Source: Streptomyces fructofermentans
Lineage (GTDB): Bacteria > Actinomycetota > Actinomycetes > Streptomycetales > Streptomycetaceae
Reading direction: 5' to 3'
Assembly: GCF_014651055.1 (NCBI RefSeq)
Contig: NZ_BMWD01000001.1
Span: 232,350-296,349 of the forward strand
Length of the DNA: 64,000 nucleotides
The translations under genes were made by a program, and so were the position numbers. Position 1 is the first letter of the stretch. Every line of letters begins with the position of its first letter. The notes beneath the pieces are model-generated. The model made no database searches and had not been told where the DNA came from. It saw only the letters and a list, made by a program, of their open reading frames with translations. This document shows, one piece after another, positions 50,610-58,886 of this stretch.

Positions 50610-52670
50610 ATGAGTCGTCGATCTACTGGTTTTGTCGGTGCATGGGCAGATGTGCAACGGCAGCAGCAACGCCAGATGGAAGCCGAAGCCAGGCGGCGGA
50701 GACAGCAGGAACAGCAGGCGCGGGCCTATCAGCGGCGAGCCGCCCAGAGCCACCGCGAGTACCGGCAGGCAGAAGCTCTGCGGCGCACGGAGGAGTTGGA
50801 CGCGCAGGTCGCGTCCTTGCAAGGTCTCCTTGCCTCGGGTTGCCGGGCGCCGGCCTTCAGGGCCTCCTCCCTCATACGGCCCGAGGACGTGCAGCCCTTC
50901 GCACCCGGACCGTTGGCACAGCCGGTGCCCATGCCCGATTTCAGTCATTACCAGACCCAGAGCGGTTGGACTGCGAGTCGCCGGGCCCAGGCGCAGGCCG
51001 AAGCGCGAGCGCGCTTCGAGCGGGACCGGCAGAACGCCCAGGCCGCGGAGGCCCGGAGACAGCAGCAACTGGCGTCGTACGAGCGGGAGTACCGGCGATG
51101 GGTCGATACCCGGCTCGCCGATGTGCGGCGGCACAACATGGGTGTCGCCGCGACAATCGAAGGGGTGAGGCGCCGGGATCCCGATTCCGTGATCGAGTAC
51201 TTCTCCGCAGCGCTCTACGCCTCGACGGCATGGCCGGAAGGCTTCCCCCGTCAGGTGGCAGCGGCCTACGACCCGCAGGCCCGGCAACTGGTCCTGGACT
51301 GGGAGTTGCCCGCCTACGGCGTTGTACCGGAAGCCAAGGCGGTCAGGTACATGTCCGGAGTCGACCAGGACAAGGAGACGCCGCGCCCGGTGGGCCGGCG
51401 CCGCGCCCTGTACAGGGAAGTCCTGGCTCAGTGCATGCTGCTCGTCCTCCATGAGCTGTTCGCCGCGGATGAGCTGGGCGCGCTCGAATCGGTGACCTTG
51501 AACGGGTTCGTCGACGGGCACGACCCCACCACAGGCCGACCGGGCGAGATCTTCCTCGCGACTGTCATGGCCTCGGGCTCCTCGTTCCGCGACTTGCACC
51601 TTGCGCAGGTGGACGCGGGCAGTTGCCTGGCTGACGCATTGCGCGGACAGCTCTCTGCCCGGCCGGACCAGCTCACACCGGTACGGCCGAGCAGGCGGCC
51701 TCAGGACGTCGGGAACCGTGTGGTCTCCCACGGCAGCGACGAGGAACCGGACCTCCTGGCCATGGACCCGATCGCCTTCGAGAATCTCGTCGCCGATCTC
51801 TTCCGGGCCATGGGTATGCAGGCGGTGACCACCCAACGCTCCAACGACGGCGGTGTGGACGTCGACGCCCTGGACCCGACACCGATCCGAGGCGGCAAGA
51901 TCGTCGTCCAGGTGAAGCGCTACCGCAACACGGTGCCGCCCACCGCCGTGCGTGACTTGTACGGAACCGTGCAGGACGCCGGGGCCAACAAGGGCGTCCT
52001 TGTGACGACGTCAGGGTTCGGTCCCGGCTCACACACCTTCGCCAACGGCAAGCCGCTCGAACTCATCTCGGGCGCCGAGCTCGTGGACCTGTTGCATCGG
52101 CACGGGCTGCGCGGGCAGCTCGGTGACGGTGGACGGCAGGCCCCAGCAGCTCCCACGCCCTCAGTGCCGGACGCTCGGCTGCCGGACGACTACAACGTCC
52201 TGGGCATGTCGTGGACCGGAGGCGTCGCCTTGGACGTGTGTGCTCTCGTGTGCCGCGGCAACCGGGTTCTCAGTGACGAACACTTCGTCTTCTTCAACAA
52301 CCCCCGGACTCCGGACGGCTCGGTGCGCGCTCTCCCCGCCACCGCGCCCGACAAGGCCGCGATCTGTGTCTTCTTCGACGGACTGCCCGATGAGGCCGAC
52401 CGGTTCGTGCTCGTGGCGGCCATTGACCCGGAGGTCAACCCGGACGCCGACCTCTCCGGTTTCACGGACGCGTCCATCCGCCTGCTCGACCCGGAGCTGA
52501 CCGAGACGGGGCGGCTCGAGGTCTCGGACGGCCGCCCGCAGGAGACCGCCTTGGTACTCGGCTCCTTCCGCCGAAGGGCGAACGGTGACTGGGACTTCGT
52601 GCTGGGCGGCAAGGGATACACGGGCGGCCTGGGCGAACTCGTTCAGGATTTCGGCATCGAGGTGGAGTAG
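50610..52670 (+). CDS. Coiled-coil / Mrr-type restriction endonuclease / TerD fusion protein
   Basis: A 686-residue multidomain protein, probably a DNA-targeting defence or stress effector. Two Gln/Arg/Ala-rich coiled coils (about 10-70 and 120-175) lead into an unrecognised domain (180-370). A PD-(D/E)XK nuclease of the Mrr type follows (about 385-500): FENLVADLFRAMGMQAVTTQ, GGVDVDA (Asp417), then IVVQVKRY (Gln434, Lys436) and VLVTTSGFG. The last 160 residues are a complete TerD domain: YNVLGMSWTGGVALDVCALV, DEHFVFFNNPRTPDGSV, DADLSGFTDASIRLLDP. The catalytic residues look intact. Codon use is visibly less GC-rich than its neighbours, which suggests transfer. ATG with GGGGAGGG 11 bases upstream. 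Confidence 0.9.
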   Translation: MSRRSTGFVGAWADVQRQQQRQMEAEARRRRQQEQQARAYQRRAAQSHREYRQAEALRRTEELDAQVASLQGLLASGCRAPAFRASSLIRPEDVQPFAPGPLAQPVPMPDFSHYQTQSGWTASRRAQAQAEARARFERDRQNAQAAEARRQQQLASYEREYRRWVDTRLADVRRHNMGVAATIEGVRRRDPDSVIEYFSAALYASTAWPEGFPRQVAAAYDPQARQLVLDWELPAYGVVPEAKAVRYMSGVDQDKETPRPVGRRRALYREVLAQCMLLVLHELFAADELGALESVTLNGFVDGHDPTTGRPGEIFLATVMASGSSFRDLHLAQVDAGSCLADALRGQLSARPDQLTPVRPSRRPQDVGNRVVSHGSDEEPDLLAMDPIAFENLVADLFRAMGMQAVTTQRSNDGGVDVDALDPTPIRGGKIVVQVKRYRNTVPPTAVRDLYGTVQDAGANKGVLVTTSGFGPGSHTFANGKPLELISGAELVDLLHRHGLRGQLGDGGRQAPAAPTPSVPDARLPDDYNVLGMSWTGGVALDVCALVCRGNRVLSDEHFVFFNNPRTPDGSVRALPATAPDKAAICVFFDGLPDEADRFVLVAAIDPEVNPDADLSGFTDASIRLLDPELTETGRLEVSDGRPQETALVLGSFRRRANGDWDFVLGGKGYTGGLGELVQDFGIEVE

Positions 52671-52843
52671 CCCGACCCGGGTCCTGCCGGGACGCCACAT
52701 GGCCGCCTGCGTGAACTCAGGCGTCCGGGCGCAGGTGCGGCACCGACAACACGCACCGTGCTGTCGCCGGCGTGCTCGGTCGGACCGGGTGGCGGGTCGA
52801 AAATCGGTGGTCACCCGAGGCGGCCGAGCCCACGCTGTACGCC

Positions 52844-53437
52844 ATGGAAGAACCGCTCCGCACGATCCGCGCGCTCCACACGGCGTCCACGGTCACCGTC
52901 TACCAGGCGTACCGCCCGGAGATCGGCGGACCCGCCGCCCGCAAGGGCCGCTTCCCCGTCACCTGGAAGCCCGACCGCATGACGTGGATCAAGCCCAGTT
53001 TCCTGTGGATGATGTACCGCTCCGGCTGGGGCACGAAGGAGGGCCAGGAGACCGTCCTCGCCGTCGAGATCACTCGCGACGGCTTCGACTGGGCGCTGCG
53101 CCATGCCTGCCTGTCGCACTACGTCCGCGGACTGCACCCCGATCGCAGCGCCTGGCAGCGCGACCTCAAGCGCGCGCCGGCCCGCGTCCAGTGGGATCCC
53201 GAACGCGATCTGCACCTGCGCCCCTTGCCGTACCGCTCACTGCAACTCGGGCTCTCGGGTGAGGCGTCGGCGCGGTACGCGGACGAGTGGATCGTGTCGA
53301 TCAGTGACGTGACCCCGCTCGCCCACGAGATCCACGCACTCGTCAAGGACGGCGAACCGGAGTCGGCCGCCCGGCTGCTTCCCGAGGAGCCGGGCTACCC
53401 CGCCGCTGAGGAACTGCTGGCCCACCTGCGGCCCTGA
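52844..53437 (+). CDS. DUF4291 family protein
   Basis: A 197-residue protein with the DUF4291 signature: TVYQAYRPEIGGPAARKGRF, then KPDRMTWIKPSFLWMMYRSG, WGTKEGQETVLAVEITRDGF and VQWDPERDLHLRPLPYRSLQ. The family is found in bacteria and fungi; I know no established activity. The dense Trp, Arg and Met conservation suggests an enzyme or nucleic-acid-binding fold. ATG at 52844, no clear ribosome binding site. It lies 173 bases after the nuclease-TerD gene, in the same direction, with normal high-GC codon use, so it may not belong to that unit. Confidence 0.85.
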   Translation: MEEPLRTIRALHTASTVTVYQAYRPEIGGPAARKGRFPVTWKPDRMTWIKPSFLWMMYRSGWGTKEGQETVLAVEITRDGFDWALRHACLSHYVRGLHPDRSAWQRDLKRAPARVQWDPERDLHLRPLPYRSLQLGLSGEASARYADEWIVSISDVTPLAHEIHALVKDGEPESAARLLPEEPGYPAAEELLAHLRP

Positions 53438-53596
53438 CCTGCAGCCCCGGGGCACGGACGCGGGGACGCGTCGCCGAACGGGGCGGGGCGAGGCGGGGCG
53501 GGACGTGGCGGAACGGGACGTGGTGGGGCGAAGCCGGCCCTGCGCCTACGCGGGCCGGTGGCGCGGGCCACTCGCGCAACCGCGGTGAGCGAGGTT

Positions 53597-53683
53597 CCCC
53601 CCCGGCCTCCCGGCCCCCGGCCCCCCGGCCCCCCGGCCCCCGGCCTCCCGGCCCCCGGCCTCCCGGCCCCACGGCCCCCGGCC
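53597..53683. repeat. C-run tandem repeat
   Basis: About ten runs of three to seven C separated by GG, with irregular units such as CGGCCTCC and CGGCCCC. On the minus strand it reads as dense G-runs with short CC loops, a G-quadruplex-type sequence. It ends 44 bases before the msrA -35 element. Confidence 0.8.
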
Positions 53684-53726
53684 ACGCGCCGGCACAGAGC
53701 GTGACCGGGCCCCGGCCGGTGCGTAC

Positions 53727-53752
53727 GGAATCGCCGGGAGCCCTCGCGTGTT
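53727..53752 (+). promoter_or_regulatory. SigR-type promoter of msrA
   Basis: GGAAT, 18 bases, GTT: an exact match to the consensus of the thiol-oxidative-stress sigma factor SigR. The GTT lies 82 bases before the msrA start. msrA is among the reported SigR targets in S. coelicolor. Confidence 0.8.
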
Positions 53753-53834
53753 GAGGAGAGTGGCCAGGGGATTCCGGTGGTGTGCGAGCCGAGTGGCCCA
53801 GAGTGACCGAGCTGACAGAAATTGGAGGGCCGCA

Positions 53835-54347
53835 ATGGCTGCGCAGACGCAGAGGGCAGTGCTGGCAGGAGGATGCTTCTGGGGCATGGAGGACCTGACC
53901 CGCAAGCTCCCGGGCGTGACGGCGACACGCGTCGGGTACACCGGGGGAGACGTACCGAACGCGACGTACCGCAACCACGGCACGCACGCGGAGGCCATCG
54001 AGATCCTCTTCGACCCCGAGAAGACGGACTTCCGCGCGATCCTGGAGTTCTTCTTCCAGATCCACGACCCGAGCACCAAGAACCGCCAGGGCAACGACAT
54101 CGGCCTCAGCTACCGCTCGGCGATCTACTACGTGGACGACGAGCAGAAGCGGGTGGCCGAGGACACGATCGCCGACGTGGACGCCTCCGGCCTGTGGCCG
54201 GGCAAGGTCGTCACCGAGGTGGAGCCGGTCGGCCCCTTCTGGGAGGCCGAGCCCGAGCACCAGGACTACCTGGAGCGCTACCCCGACGGCTACACCTGCC
54301 ACTTCCCGCGCCCCGGCTGGCGGCTGCCCGCCCGCGCGGAGGGCTGA
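53835..54347 (+). CDS. msrA: Peptide methionine sulfoxide reductase MsrA
   Basis: A 170-residue enzyme reducing methionine S-sulfoxide in proteins. Catalytic Cys14 is in [31 protein letters not shown] and [18 protein letters not shown] are family hallmarks. One Cys remains near the C-terminus (DGYTCHF) as a possible resolving residue. GGAGGG precedes the ATG. A SigR-type promoter upstream implies induction by disulfide stress. It converges with a second msrA gene of a different subtype. Confidence 0.96.
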   Translation: MAAQTQRAVLAGGCFWGMEDLTRKLPGVTATRVGYTGGDVPNATYRNHGTHAEAIEILFDPEKTDFRAILEFFFQIHDPSTKNRQGNDIGLSYRSAIYYVDDEQKRVAEDTIADVDASGLWPGKVVTEVEPVGPFWEAEPEHQDYLERYPDGYTCHFPRPGWRLPARAEG

Positions 54348-54397
54348 TCGGGCGGTGGGCTGCCCGTGAGGCGGCCCACCGGGAGAAGGCGGACCCC

Positions 54398-54426
54398 GCC
54401 CTGCGAGGGTTCCGCCGCCGCAGGGC
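54398..54426. terminator. Hairpin between the two msrA genes
   Basis: GCCCTGCG pairs with CGCAGGGC around a 13-base loop. A stronger hairpin (CCCGGTGGGGG with CCCCCACCGGG, 54541-54567) lies within the last codons of the leftward gene. Confidence 0.65.
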
Positions 54427-54524
54427 GCGCCGCTCCCCGGATCAGGGCCGGTGGGCGGCGCTTTCGACGACGCGACCGTTCCGCTCGGTGGTCCCGACGC
54501 CGCCGGCTCCCCACGCCCGCGGAC

Positions 54525-55202
54525 CTACTGCTCCGCAGGCCCCGGTGGGGGCGCGACCCCCACCGGGCACGAGACCCCCGTCCCGCCGATCCCGCAGTAC
54601 CCCGCCGGGTTCTTGTCCAGGTACTGCTGGTGGTGGCCCTCCGCCGGGTAGAACGGGCGGCCTTCCGCGGGGAGGATCTCCGTCGTGATCGGGCCGTGGC
54701 CGGTGCGGGTGAGCACCCTTCCGTAGGCCTCGCGCGATGCCTCGGCGGCGGCCGCCTGCGCCGGGGTGTGGGTGTGGACGGCCGAGCGGTACTGGGTGCC
54801 CACGTCATTGCCCTGGCGGAAGCCCTGCGTCGGGTTGTGGGCCTCCCAGAAGTGCTTGAGGAGGCGCTCGTACGGGAGCACGGCGGGGTCGTGGACCACG
54901 CGGACCGCCTCGGCGTGTCCCGTCAGTCCCGAGCAGACCTCCTCGTACGCGGGGTGCTCGGTGAAGCCGCCCTGGTAGCCGACCAGCGTGGTGTGGACGC
55001 CCGGCAGCCGCCAGAACGTGCGCTCGGCACCCCAGAAGCAGCCCAGGGCGAAGTCGGCGATCTCCAGGCCCTCGGGGTACGGGCCCAGCAGTCGGGTGCC
55101 GAGCACGGTGTGCCGCTCGGGGATCGAGTACATCGGCTGGGAGCGGCCGCTCAGCGCCTGTTCGGCGGTGGGCAGCCGCGGGTTGCGGCCGTACGGGAAC
55201 AT
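54525..55202 (-). CDS. Peptide methionine sulfoxide reductase MsrA, second paralogue
   Basis: A 225-residue MsrA of the longer E. coli-like type. Residues 1-45 form the N-terminal extension with the [14 protein letters not shown] segment seen in such enzymes. Catalytic Cys55 is in [32 protein letters not shown] and [17 protein letters not shown] follow. Two C-terminal Cys ([15 protein letters not shown]) can act as resolving residues. GAGGAG precedes the ATG. An exact SigR-type promoter lies 56-81 bases upstream on the same strand, so both convergent msrA genes should respond to thiol oxidation. Confidence 0.96.
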   Translation of the reverse strand: MFPYGRNPRLPTAEQALSGRSQPMYSIPERHTVLGTRLLGPYPEGLEIADFALGCFWGAERTFWRLPGVHTTLVGYQGGFTEHPAYEEVCSGLTGHAEAVRVVHDPAVLPYERLLKHFWEAHNPTQGFRQGNDVGTQYRSAVHTHTPAQAAAAEASREAYGRVLTRTGHGPITTEILPAEGRPFYPAEGHHQQYLDKNPAGYCGIGGTGVSCPVGVAPPPGPAEQ

Positions 55203-55257
55203 GCGGACTCCTCGGCTGTCGGCGCCCGTGATGCGCCGGTGGTTCGCCTTCGACCGC

Positions 55258-55283
55258 AACGCCCCGGCGCCCGGCGGCATTCC
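55258..55283 (-). promoter_or_regulatory. SigR-type promoter of the second msrA
   Basis: On the minus strand GGAAT, 18 bases, GTT, again an exact SigR consensus. The GTT is 56 bases before the start codon. It partly overlaps the space after the 55308 gene. Confidence 0.75.
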
Positions 55284-55307
55284 GCAGTCCGCCCGGGCGG
55301 CACGCGG

Positions 55308-56426
55308 TCAGTGCGACAGGGTCGCCGGGCTGCCGCCGTTGGCCTCGTAGCCCGCGACCGCCAGCGCGCGGTAGACCGCGTAGTCCGCTGCCGGGTCGGA
55401 CGTCAGCGTCCAGGGCAGGGCACCCACATGCCCGTCGATGTGCACCAGCTGGTTCATCGCCTCGGCCCAGCGCTCGCCGCGGACCAGGAAGAAGACCAGC
55501 AGGTGGCGGACATGGGCGAGCATCGGGTCGTCGGAGCGCGCCGCGTGGACCGCGAAGAGCGCCCCGTGCACGGCCTTGGTCACGACCTCGCTCTGGTAGA
55601 AGCTGCTGACCAGGTTCACCTCGGGCAGGTGCTCGAAGACCGCGAACAGGGGCATGGCCGCCAGGAGGGAACCCCGCGGGGCACGTGCCGCCGCGGCCTC
55701 CGCGAAGGAGTACGCCGTCTCCCGCGAACCGTGCCACTTCTCGCACCAGTAGTGCAGGGCCGCCAGATGCGCTCCCATGTGGGCGGGCGCGCGGTCCAGG
55801 ATCTTCAGCCAGAGCTTCTCGAACTCGGCCTGCGGATAGGCGAGTCCGCGGGCCACCGACAGCTCGGTGATGTACGGGACGGGGTCGCCGGGCGCCAGCA
55901 GTGCCGCGTCGCCGCACGCCGAGGCCGCCTCCTCCATGATGATGCGGAACTCGTCGGTGCCCGGCGTCGCCGTGCGCCACGCCTGCTGGACCAGGAACTC
56001 CGCGTGCACCGCCGCGCCGCCCGCGTCCTTGGGGTGCTCCGCCCGCCAGACCCGCAGCCACTGCCCGCCGGGGCTCTCGCCCACCCCGCCGGGACGCTGC
56101 TGCAGTTCGAGCGAGGCGGCACCCGCGAAGGCCTGGACGCGCTGCCAGCGGCGCTCGCCCTCCGTCTCGGTGCCGGCCAGGAGCTGCGACGCGGCCCGGT
56201 AGTCCTGGGTGCGCTGGACCAGGTCCAGGACCTCGAGGAGGTCCTGGTCGGGGCCGGGCATGCGGATGTCCAGCTCCTCCTGGCGGAGGAAGCCGTAGTT
56301 CGCCGGGTCGGCGCCGTCCGGGTCGCCGGGGGCGACCTGCTGGACACCGGCGCGCCTGCGCATCAGGACGGGGCCCAGCACGAACCCCAGGATGAGCAGC
56401 GCCATCAGGACCCAGAGAATCTCCAT
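55308..56426 (-). CDS. Membrane-anchored helical protein of unknown function
   Basis: A 372-residue protein with one N-terminal transmembrane helix (ILWVLMALLILGFVLGPVLM) followed by a large cytoplasmic alpha-helical region. Repeated 30-40 residue helix pairs (for example LLEVLDLVQRTQDYRAASQL, FEKLWLKILDRAPAHMGAHL, MLAHVRHLLVFFLVRGERWA) suggest TPR-like repeats, though not canonical. It lies upstream of the second msrA on the same strand with a 105-base gap and a separate promoter. It diverges from metB. No known function; orthologues appear at the same place in other streptomycetes as I recall. Confidence 0.78.
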   Translation of the reverse strand: MEILWVLMALLILGFVLGPVLMRRRAGVQQVAPGDPDGADPANYGFLRQEELDIRMPGPDQDLLEVLDLVQRTQDYRAASQLLAGTETEGERRWQRVQAFAGAASLELQQRPGGVGESPGGQWLRVWRAEHPKDAGGAAVHAEFLVQQAWRTATPGTDEFRIIMEEAASACGDAALLAPGDPVPYITELSVARGLAYPQAEFEKLWLKILDRAPAHMGAHLAALHYWCEKWHGSRETAYSFAEAAAARAPRGSLLAAMPLFAVFEHLPEVNLVSSFYQSEVVTKAVHGALFAVHAARSDDPMLAHVRHLLVFFLVRGERWAEAMNQLVHIDGHVGALPWTLTSDPAADYAVYRALAVAGYEANGGSPATLSH

Positions 56427-56692
56427 GCCTCAAGCGAACCAGACGGGTCCGACAATTGGCGAACCCGGTCGGGTGCGAACCGGTCACAGCCCCGTCACGG
56501 GCCGGGACCGGACCGTCACGGCAGCCCTCCGAGCGCCCTCGCGCGGGCCCGCCCACAGGCACTCCCGTCGCCCGGGAGGACGGCCCCCGCCGCGGCGACA
56601 GCGGCCGCCCGCGCCCCCGCCGCACGGGACACGGACCCGTGCCACCCCCGCGGGCCGCCACCGGTCCCGCGGGCGCACTACGCTCGGTGCCC

Positions 56693-57847
56693 ATGAGCGA
56701 CAGGCACATCAGCCAGCACTTCGAAACCGTGGCGATCCACGCGGGCAACACCGCCGATCCCCTCACCGGCGCGGTCGTCCCGCCGATCTACCAGGTCTCG
56801 ACCTTCAAGCAGGACGGCGTGGGCGGGCTGCGCGGCGGCTACGAGTACAGCCGCAGCGCCAACCCCACCAGGACCGCCCTGGAGGAGAACCTCGCCGCCC
56901 TGGAGGGCGGCAGCCGCGGACTCGCGTTCGCGTCCGGGCTGGCGGCCGAGGACTGCCTGCTGCGTACGCTGCTGAGCCCCGGCGACCACGTGGTCATCCC
57001 GAACGACGCGTACGGCGGCACGTTCCGCCTCTTCGCGAAGGTCGTCTCGCGCTGGGGCGTGGAGTGGTCCGTCGCGGACACCAGCGACCCCGCCTCCGTA
57101 CGGGCCGCGCTGACCCCGGCGACCAAGGCGATCTGGGTCGAGACCCCCTCCAACCCCCTCCTCGGCATCACCGACATCGCGGCGCTCTCGCACGTCGCGC
57201 GTGAGGCGGGCGCCAGGCTCGTCGTCGACAACACCTTCGCCAGCCCCTACCTCCAGCAGCCGCTCGCGCTCGGCGCGGACGTCGTCGTGCACTCCCTGAC
57301 CAAGTACATGGGCGGCCACTCCGACGTCGTCGGCGGTGCGCTCGTGGTCGCGGACGCGGCGCTCGGCGAGGAACTGGCGTACCACCAGAACGCGATGGGC
57401 GCGGTCGCCGGGCCCATGGACTCCTGGCTGGTGCTGCGCGGCATCAAGACGCTCGCCGTCCGCATGGACCGGCACAGCGAGAACGCCACCAGGGTGGCCG
57501 AGATGCTCAGCCGCCACCCGCGCGTGACGCGCGTGCTCTACCCCGGCCTGCCCGAGCACCCCGGCCACGAGATCGCCGCCAAGCAGATGAAGGCCTTCGG
57601 CGGCATGGTCTCCTTCCAGGTCGAGGGCGGCGAGGAGGCGGCGGTCGAGGTCTGCAACCGCGCCAAGGTCTTCACCCTGGGCGAGTCGCTGGGCGGCGTC
57701 GAGTCCCTGATCGAGCACCCCGGGCGCATGACGCACGCGTCCGTGGCCGGCTCGGCGCTGGAGGTGCCGGCCGACCTCGTCCGCCTCTCCGTGGGCATCG
57801 AGAACATCGACGACCTCCTCCAGGACCTCCAGCAGGCCCTGGGCTAG
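56693..57847 (+). CDS. metB: Cystathionine gamma-synthase/lyase (PLP-dependent)
   Basis: A 384-residue PLP enzyme of the Cys/Met metabolism family. PLP Lys in VHSLTKYMGGHSDVVGGAL; other landmarks are HAGNTADPLTGAVVPPIYQV, YEYSRSANPTRTALEENLAA, FASGLAAEDCLLRTLLSPGD, VETPSNPLLGI and LGGVESLIEHPGRMTHAS. It makes cystathionine from O-succinyl or O-acetylhomoserine and Cys, or cleaves it; the sequence alone does not decide. The TACGCT hexamer ends eight bases before the ATG and no Shine-Dalgarno site is seen, so the mRNA may be leaderless. Confidence 0.94.
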   Translation: MSDRHISQHFETVAIHAGNTADPLTGAVVPPIYQVSTFKQDGVGGLRGGYEYSRSANPTRTALEENLAALEGGSRGLAFASGLAAEDCLLRTLLSPGDHVVIPNDAYGGTFRLFAKVVSRWGVEWSVADTSDPASVRAALTPATKAIWVETPSNPLLGITDIAALSHVAREAGARLVVDNTFASPYLQQPLALGADVVVHSLTKYMGGHSDVVGGALVVADAALGEELAYHQNAMGAVAGPMDSWLVLRGIKTLAVRMDRHSENATRVAEMLSRHPRVTRVLYPGLPEHPGHEIAAKQMKAFGGMVSFQVEGGEEAAVEVCNRAKVFTLGESLGGVESLIEHPGRMTHASVAGSALEVPADLVRLSVGIENIDDLLQDLQQALG

Positions 57848-57902
57848 CCACCCGCGGCACGCCGCGCCCCGCGGGGTCCGCGACCTCCGGGGCGGGCGGT
57901 CC

Positions 57903-58154
57903 TCACCAGCCGGTCAGCGGTGGAGTCGTCTCCGACGGCGGCTCCACCCACGGCTGCGCCACGGACGCCCACACGGCGAAGGCCACCAGGGCCGCGACCA
58001 CCAGGAACCACATCAGGCGCCGGGCCGCGCGCCTGCGCCGGAGCATCCGGCCGCCCCGGCGCACCGCCTCCGCGTACAGGTCGGGCGGCACCGGCGGCTG
58101 CGGCTCCTCCAGGAGCCGCCGGACCTCGGCCTCCCTGCGGTTCACCGGGCTCAT
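57903..58154 (-). CDS. Small single-pass membrane protein
   Basis: An 83-residue protein: a charged cytoplasmic N-terminus (MSPVNRREAEVRRLLEEPQP, then LYAEAVRRGGRMLRRRRAAR), one transmembrane helix (LMWFLVVAALVAFAVWASVA) and a short outside tail. Its ATG overlaps the stop of the sigma-like gene by four bases (ATGA), so they are translationally coupled. Topology and coupling resemble small anti-sigma factors, but no zinc-finger or ASD motif is visible. Confidence 0.75.
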   Translation of the reverse strand: MSPVNRREAEVRRLLEEPQPPVPPDLYAEAVRRGGRMLRRRRAARRLMWFLVVAALVAFAVWASVAQPWVEPPSETTPPLTGW

Positions 58155-58660
58155 GAGGGCGCCACCTCCGCGATCACCGCGGGGGCCTCGCGCGGCGGAT
58201 GCAGCAGCGTCGCCATCGCCCGCGCGCAGACGGCCCGTACGCGCTCCGCGGGCAGGGCCAGCATCGCCGCGGCCTGCTCCTCGGCAACGCCCTCGTACAT
58301 GCGCAGGACGAGGATCAGGCGCTCGTGGGGGCTCAGGCAGGACAGGGTGCCACCGGGCTTCGGGCGGCTCCACGGGTGCGCCAGGCCGAGCCCGCCGTAC
58401 TGGTGCCACGCCCCGCGCGCGAAGGCCACGGCCAGATACTGCCGGGTCCTGTCGTACGGGTCCTCGCCGCGCAGCCCGTCCCAGACGGCGTACGTGTGGG
58501 CGAGGGCGGCCGTCAGCAGCCGCCGCGCGCGCGGGTTGTCGTCCGGGAGCTCCGCCGTGAGCAGCGTGGCGGCATGCATCAGCCGCCCTGCCGCGCCCGC
58601 GACGAATGCCTCGAACTCCCGGGCACGGCGGGCGTTCCGGGACGCCTGCCGCTCTCGCAC
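58151..58660 (-). CDS. Sigma-70-like regulator (degenerate ECF/SigE family)
   Basis: A 169-residue protein resembling ECF sigma factors. Region 2-like helices occupy the first 95 residues (FVAGAAGRLMHAATLLTAEL, ALAHTYAVWDGLRGED). A region 4-like helix-turn-helix follows (LSPHERLILVLRMYEGVAEE, QAAAMLALPAERVRAVCARA). The region 2 promoter-melting motif is poorly conserved, so it may be a helix-turn-helix regulator rather than a true sigma factor. GTG at 58660 follows GGGAGGCAGG. It is coupled by ATGA to a small membrane protein, forming a possible sigma/anti-sigma-like pair. Confidence 0.72.
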   Translation of the reverse strand: MRERQASRNARRAREFEAFVAGAAGRLMHAATLLTAELPDDNPRARRLLTAALAHTYAVWDGLRGEDPYDRTRQYLAVAFARGAWHQYGGLGLAHPWSRPKPGGTLSCLSPHERLILVLRMYEGVAEEQAAAMLALPAERVRAVCARAMATLLHPPREAPAVIAEVAPS

Positions 58661-58886
58661 CCTGCCTCCCGACGGTGGGAAACGCGGCCCTGGTGGCGTA
58701 CGCGGAGGACAGCCGCGTACGACAGGACCCGGTCTCATATGAGACCGGCGGTGTGCCCCCGGTCAAGAGCCCGGCGGCACGAGCTGCCGGACGCGGCGCG
58801 GGAAGGGCCGCGGGAAGCCGTGCGGGAGGGGCGCCGGACGCGGTCGGGTGCCGGGCGGGGACGCCTGCGCGGGTGGCGCGCCGGGA

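Larger units (their letters stand above)
53438..53834. other. Geneless stretch before msrA
   Basis: About 400 bases. The left part has GGGGCGGGGCGAGG-type repeats, the middle a C-run repeat (separate entry), and the right end a SigR-type promoter for msrA. No coding sequence seen. Confidence 0.6.

Noticed and set aside
48866..53437. A mobile genomic island carrying the nuclease-TerD fusion
   Set aside because: Codon use of one gene differs, but no integrase, transposase, tRNA or flanking direct repeat was seen, so an island cannot be claimed.
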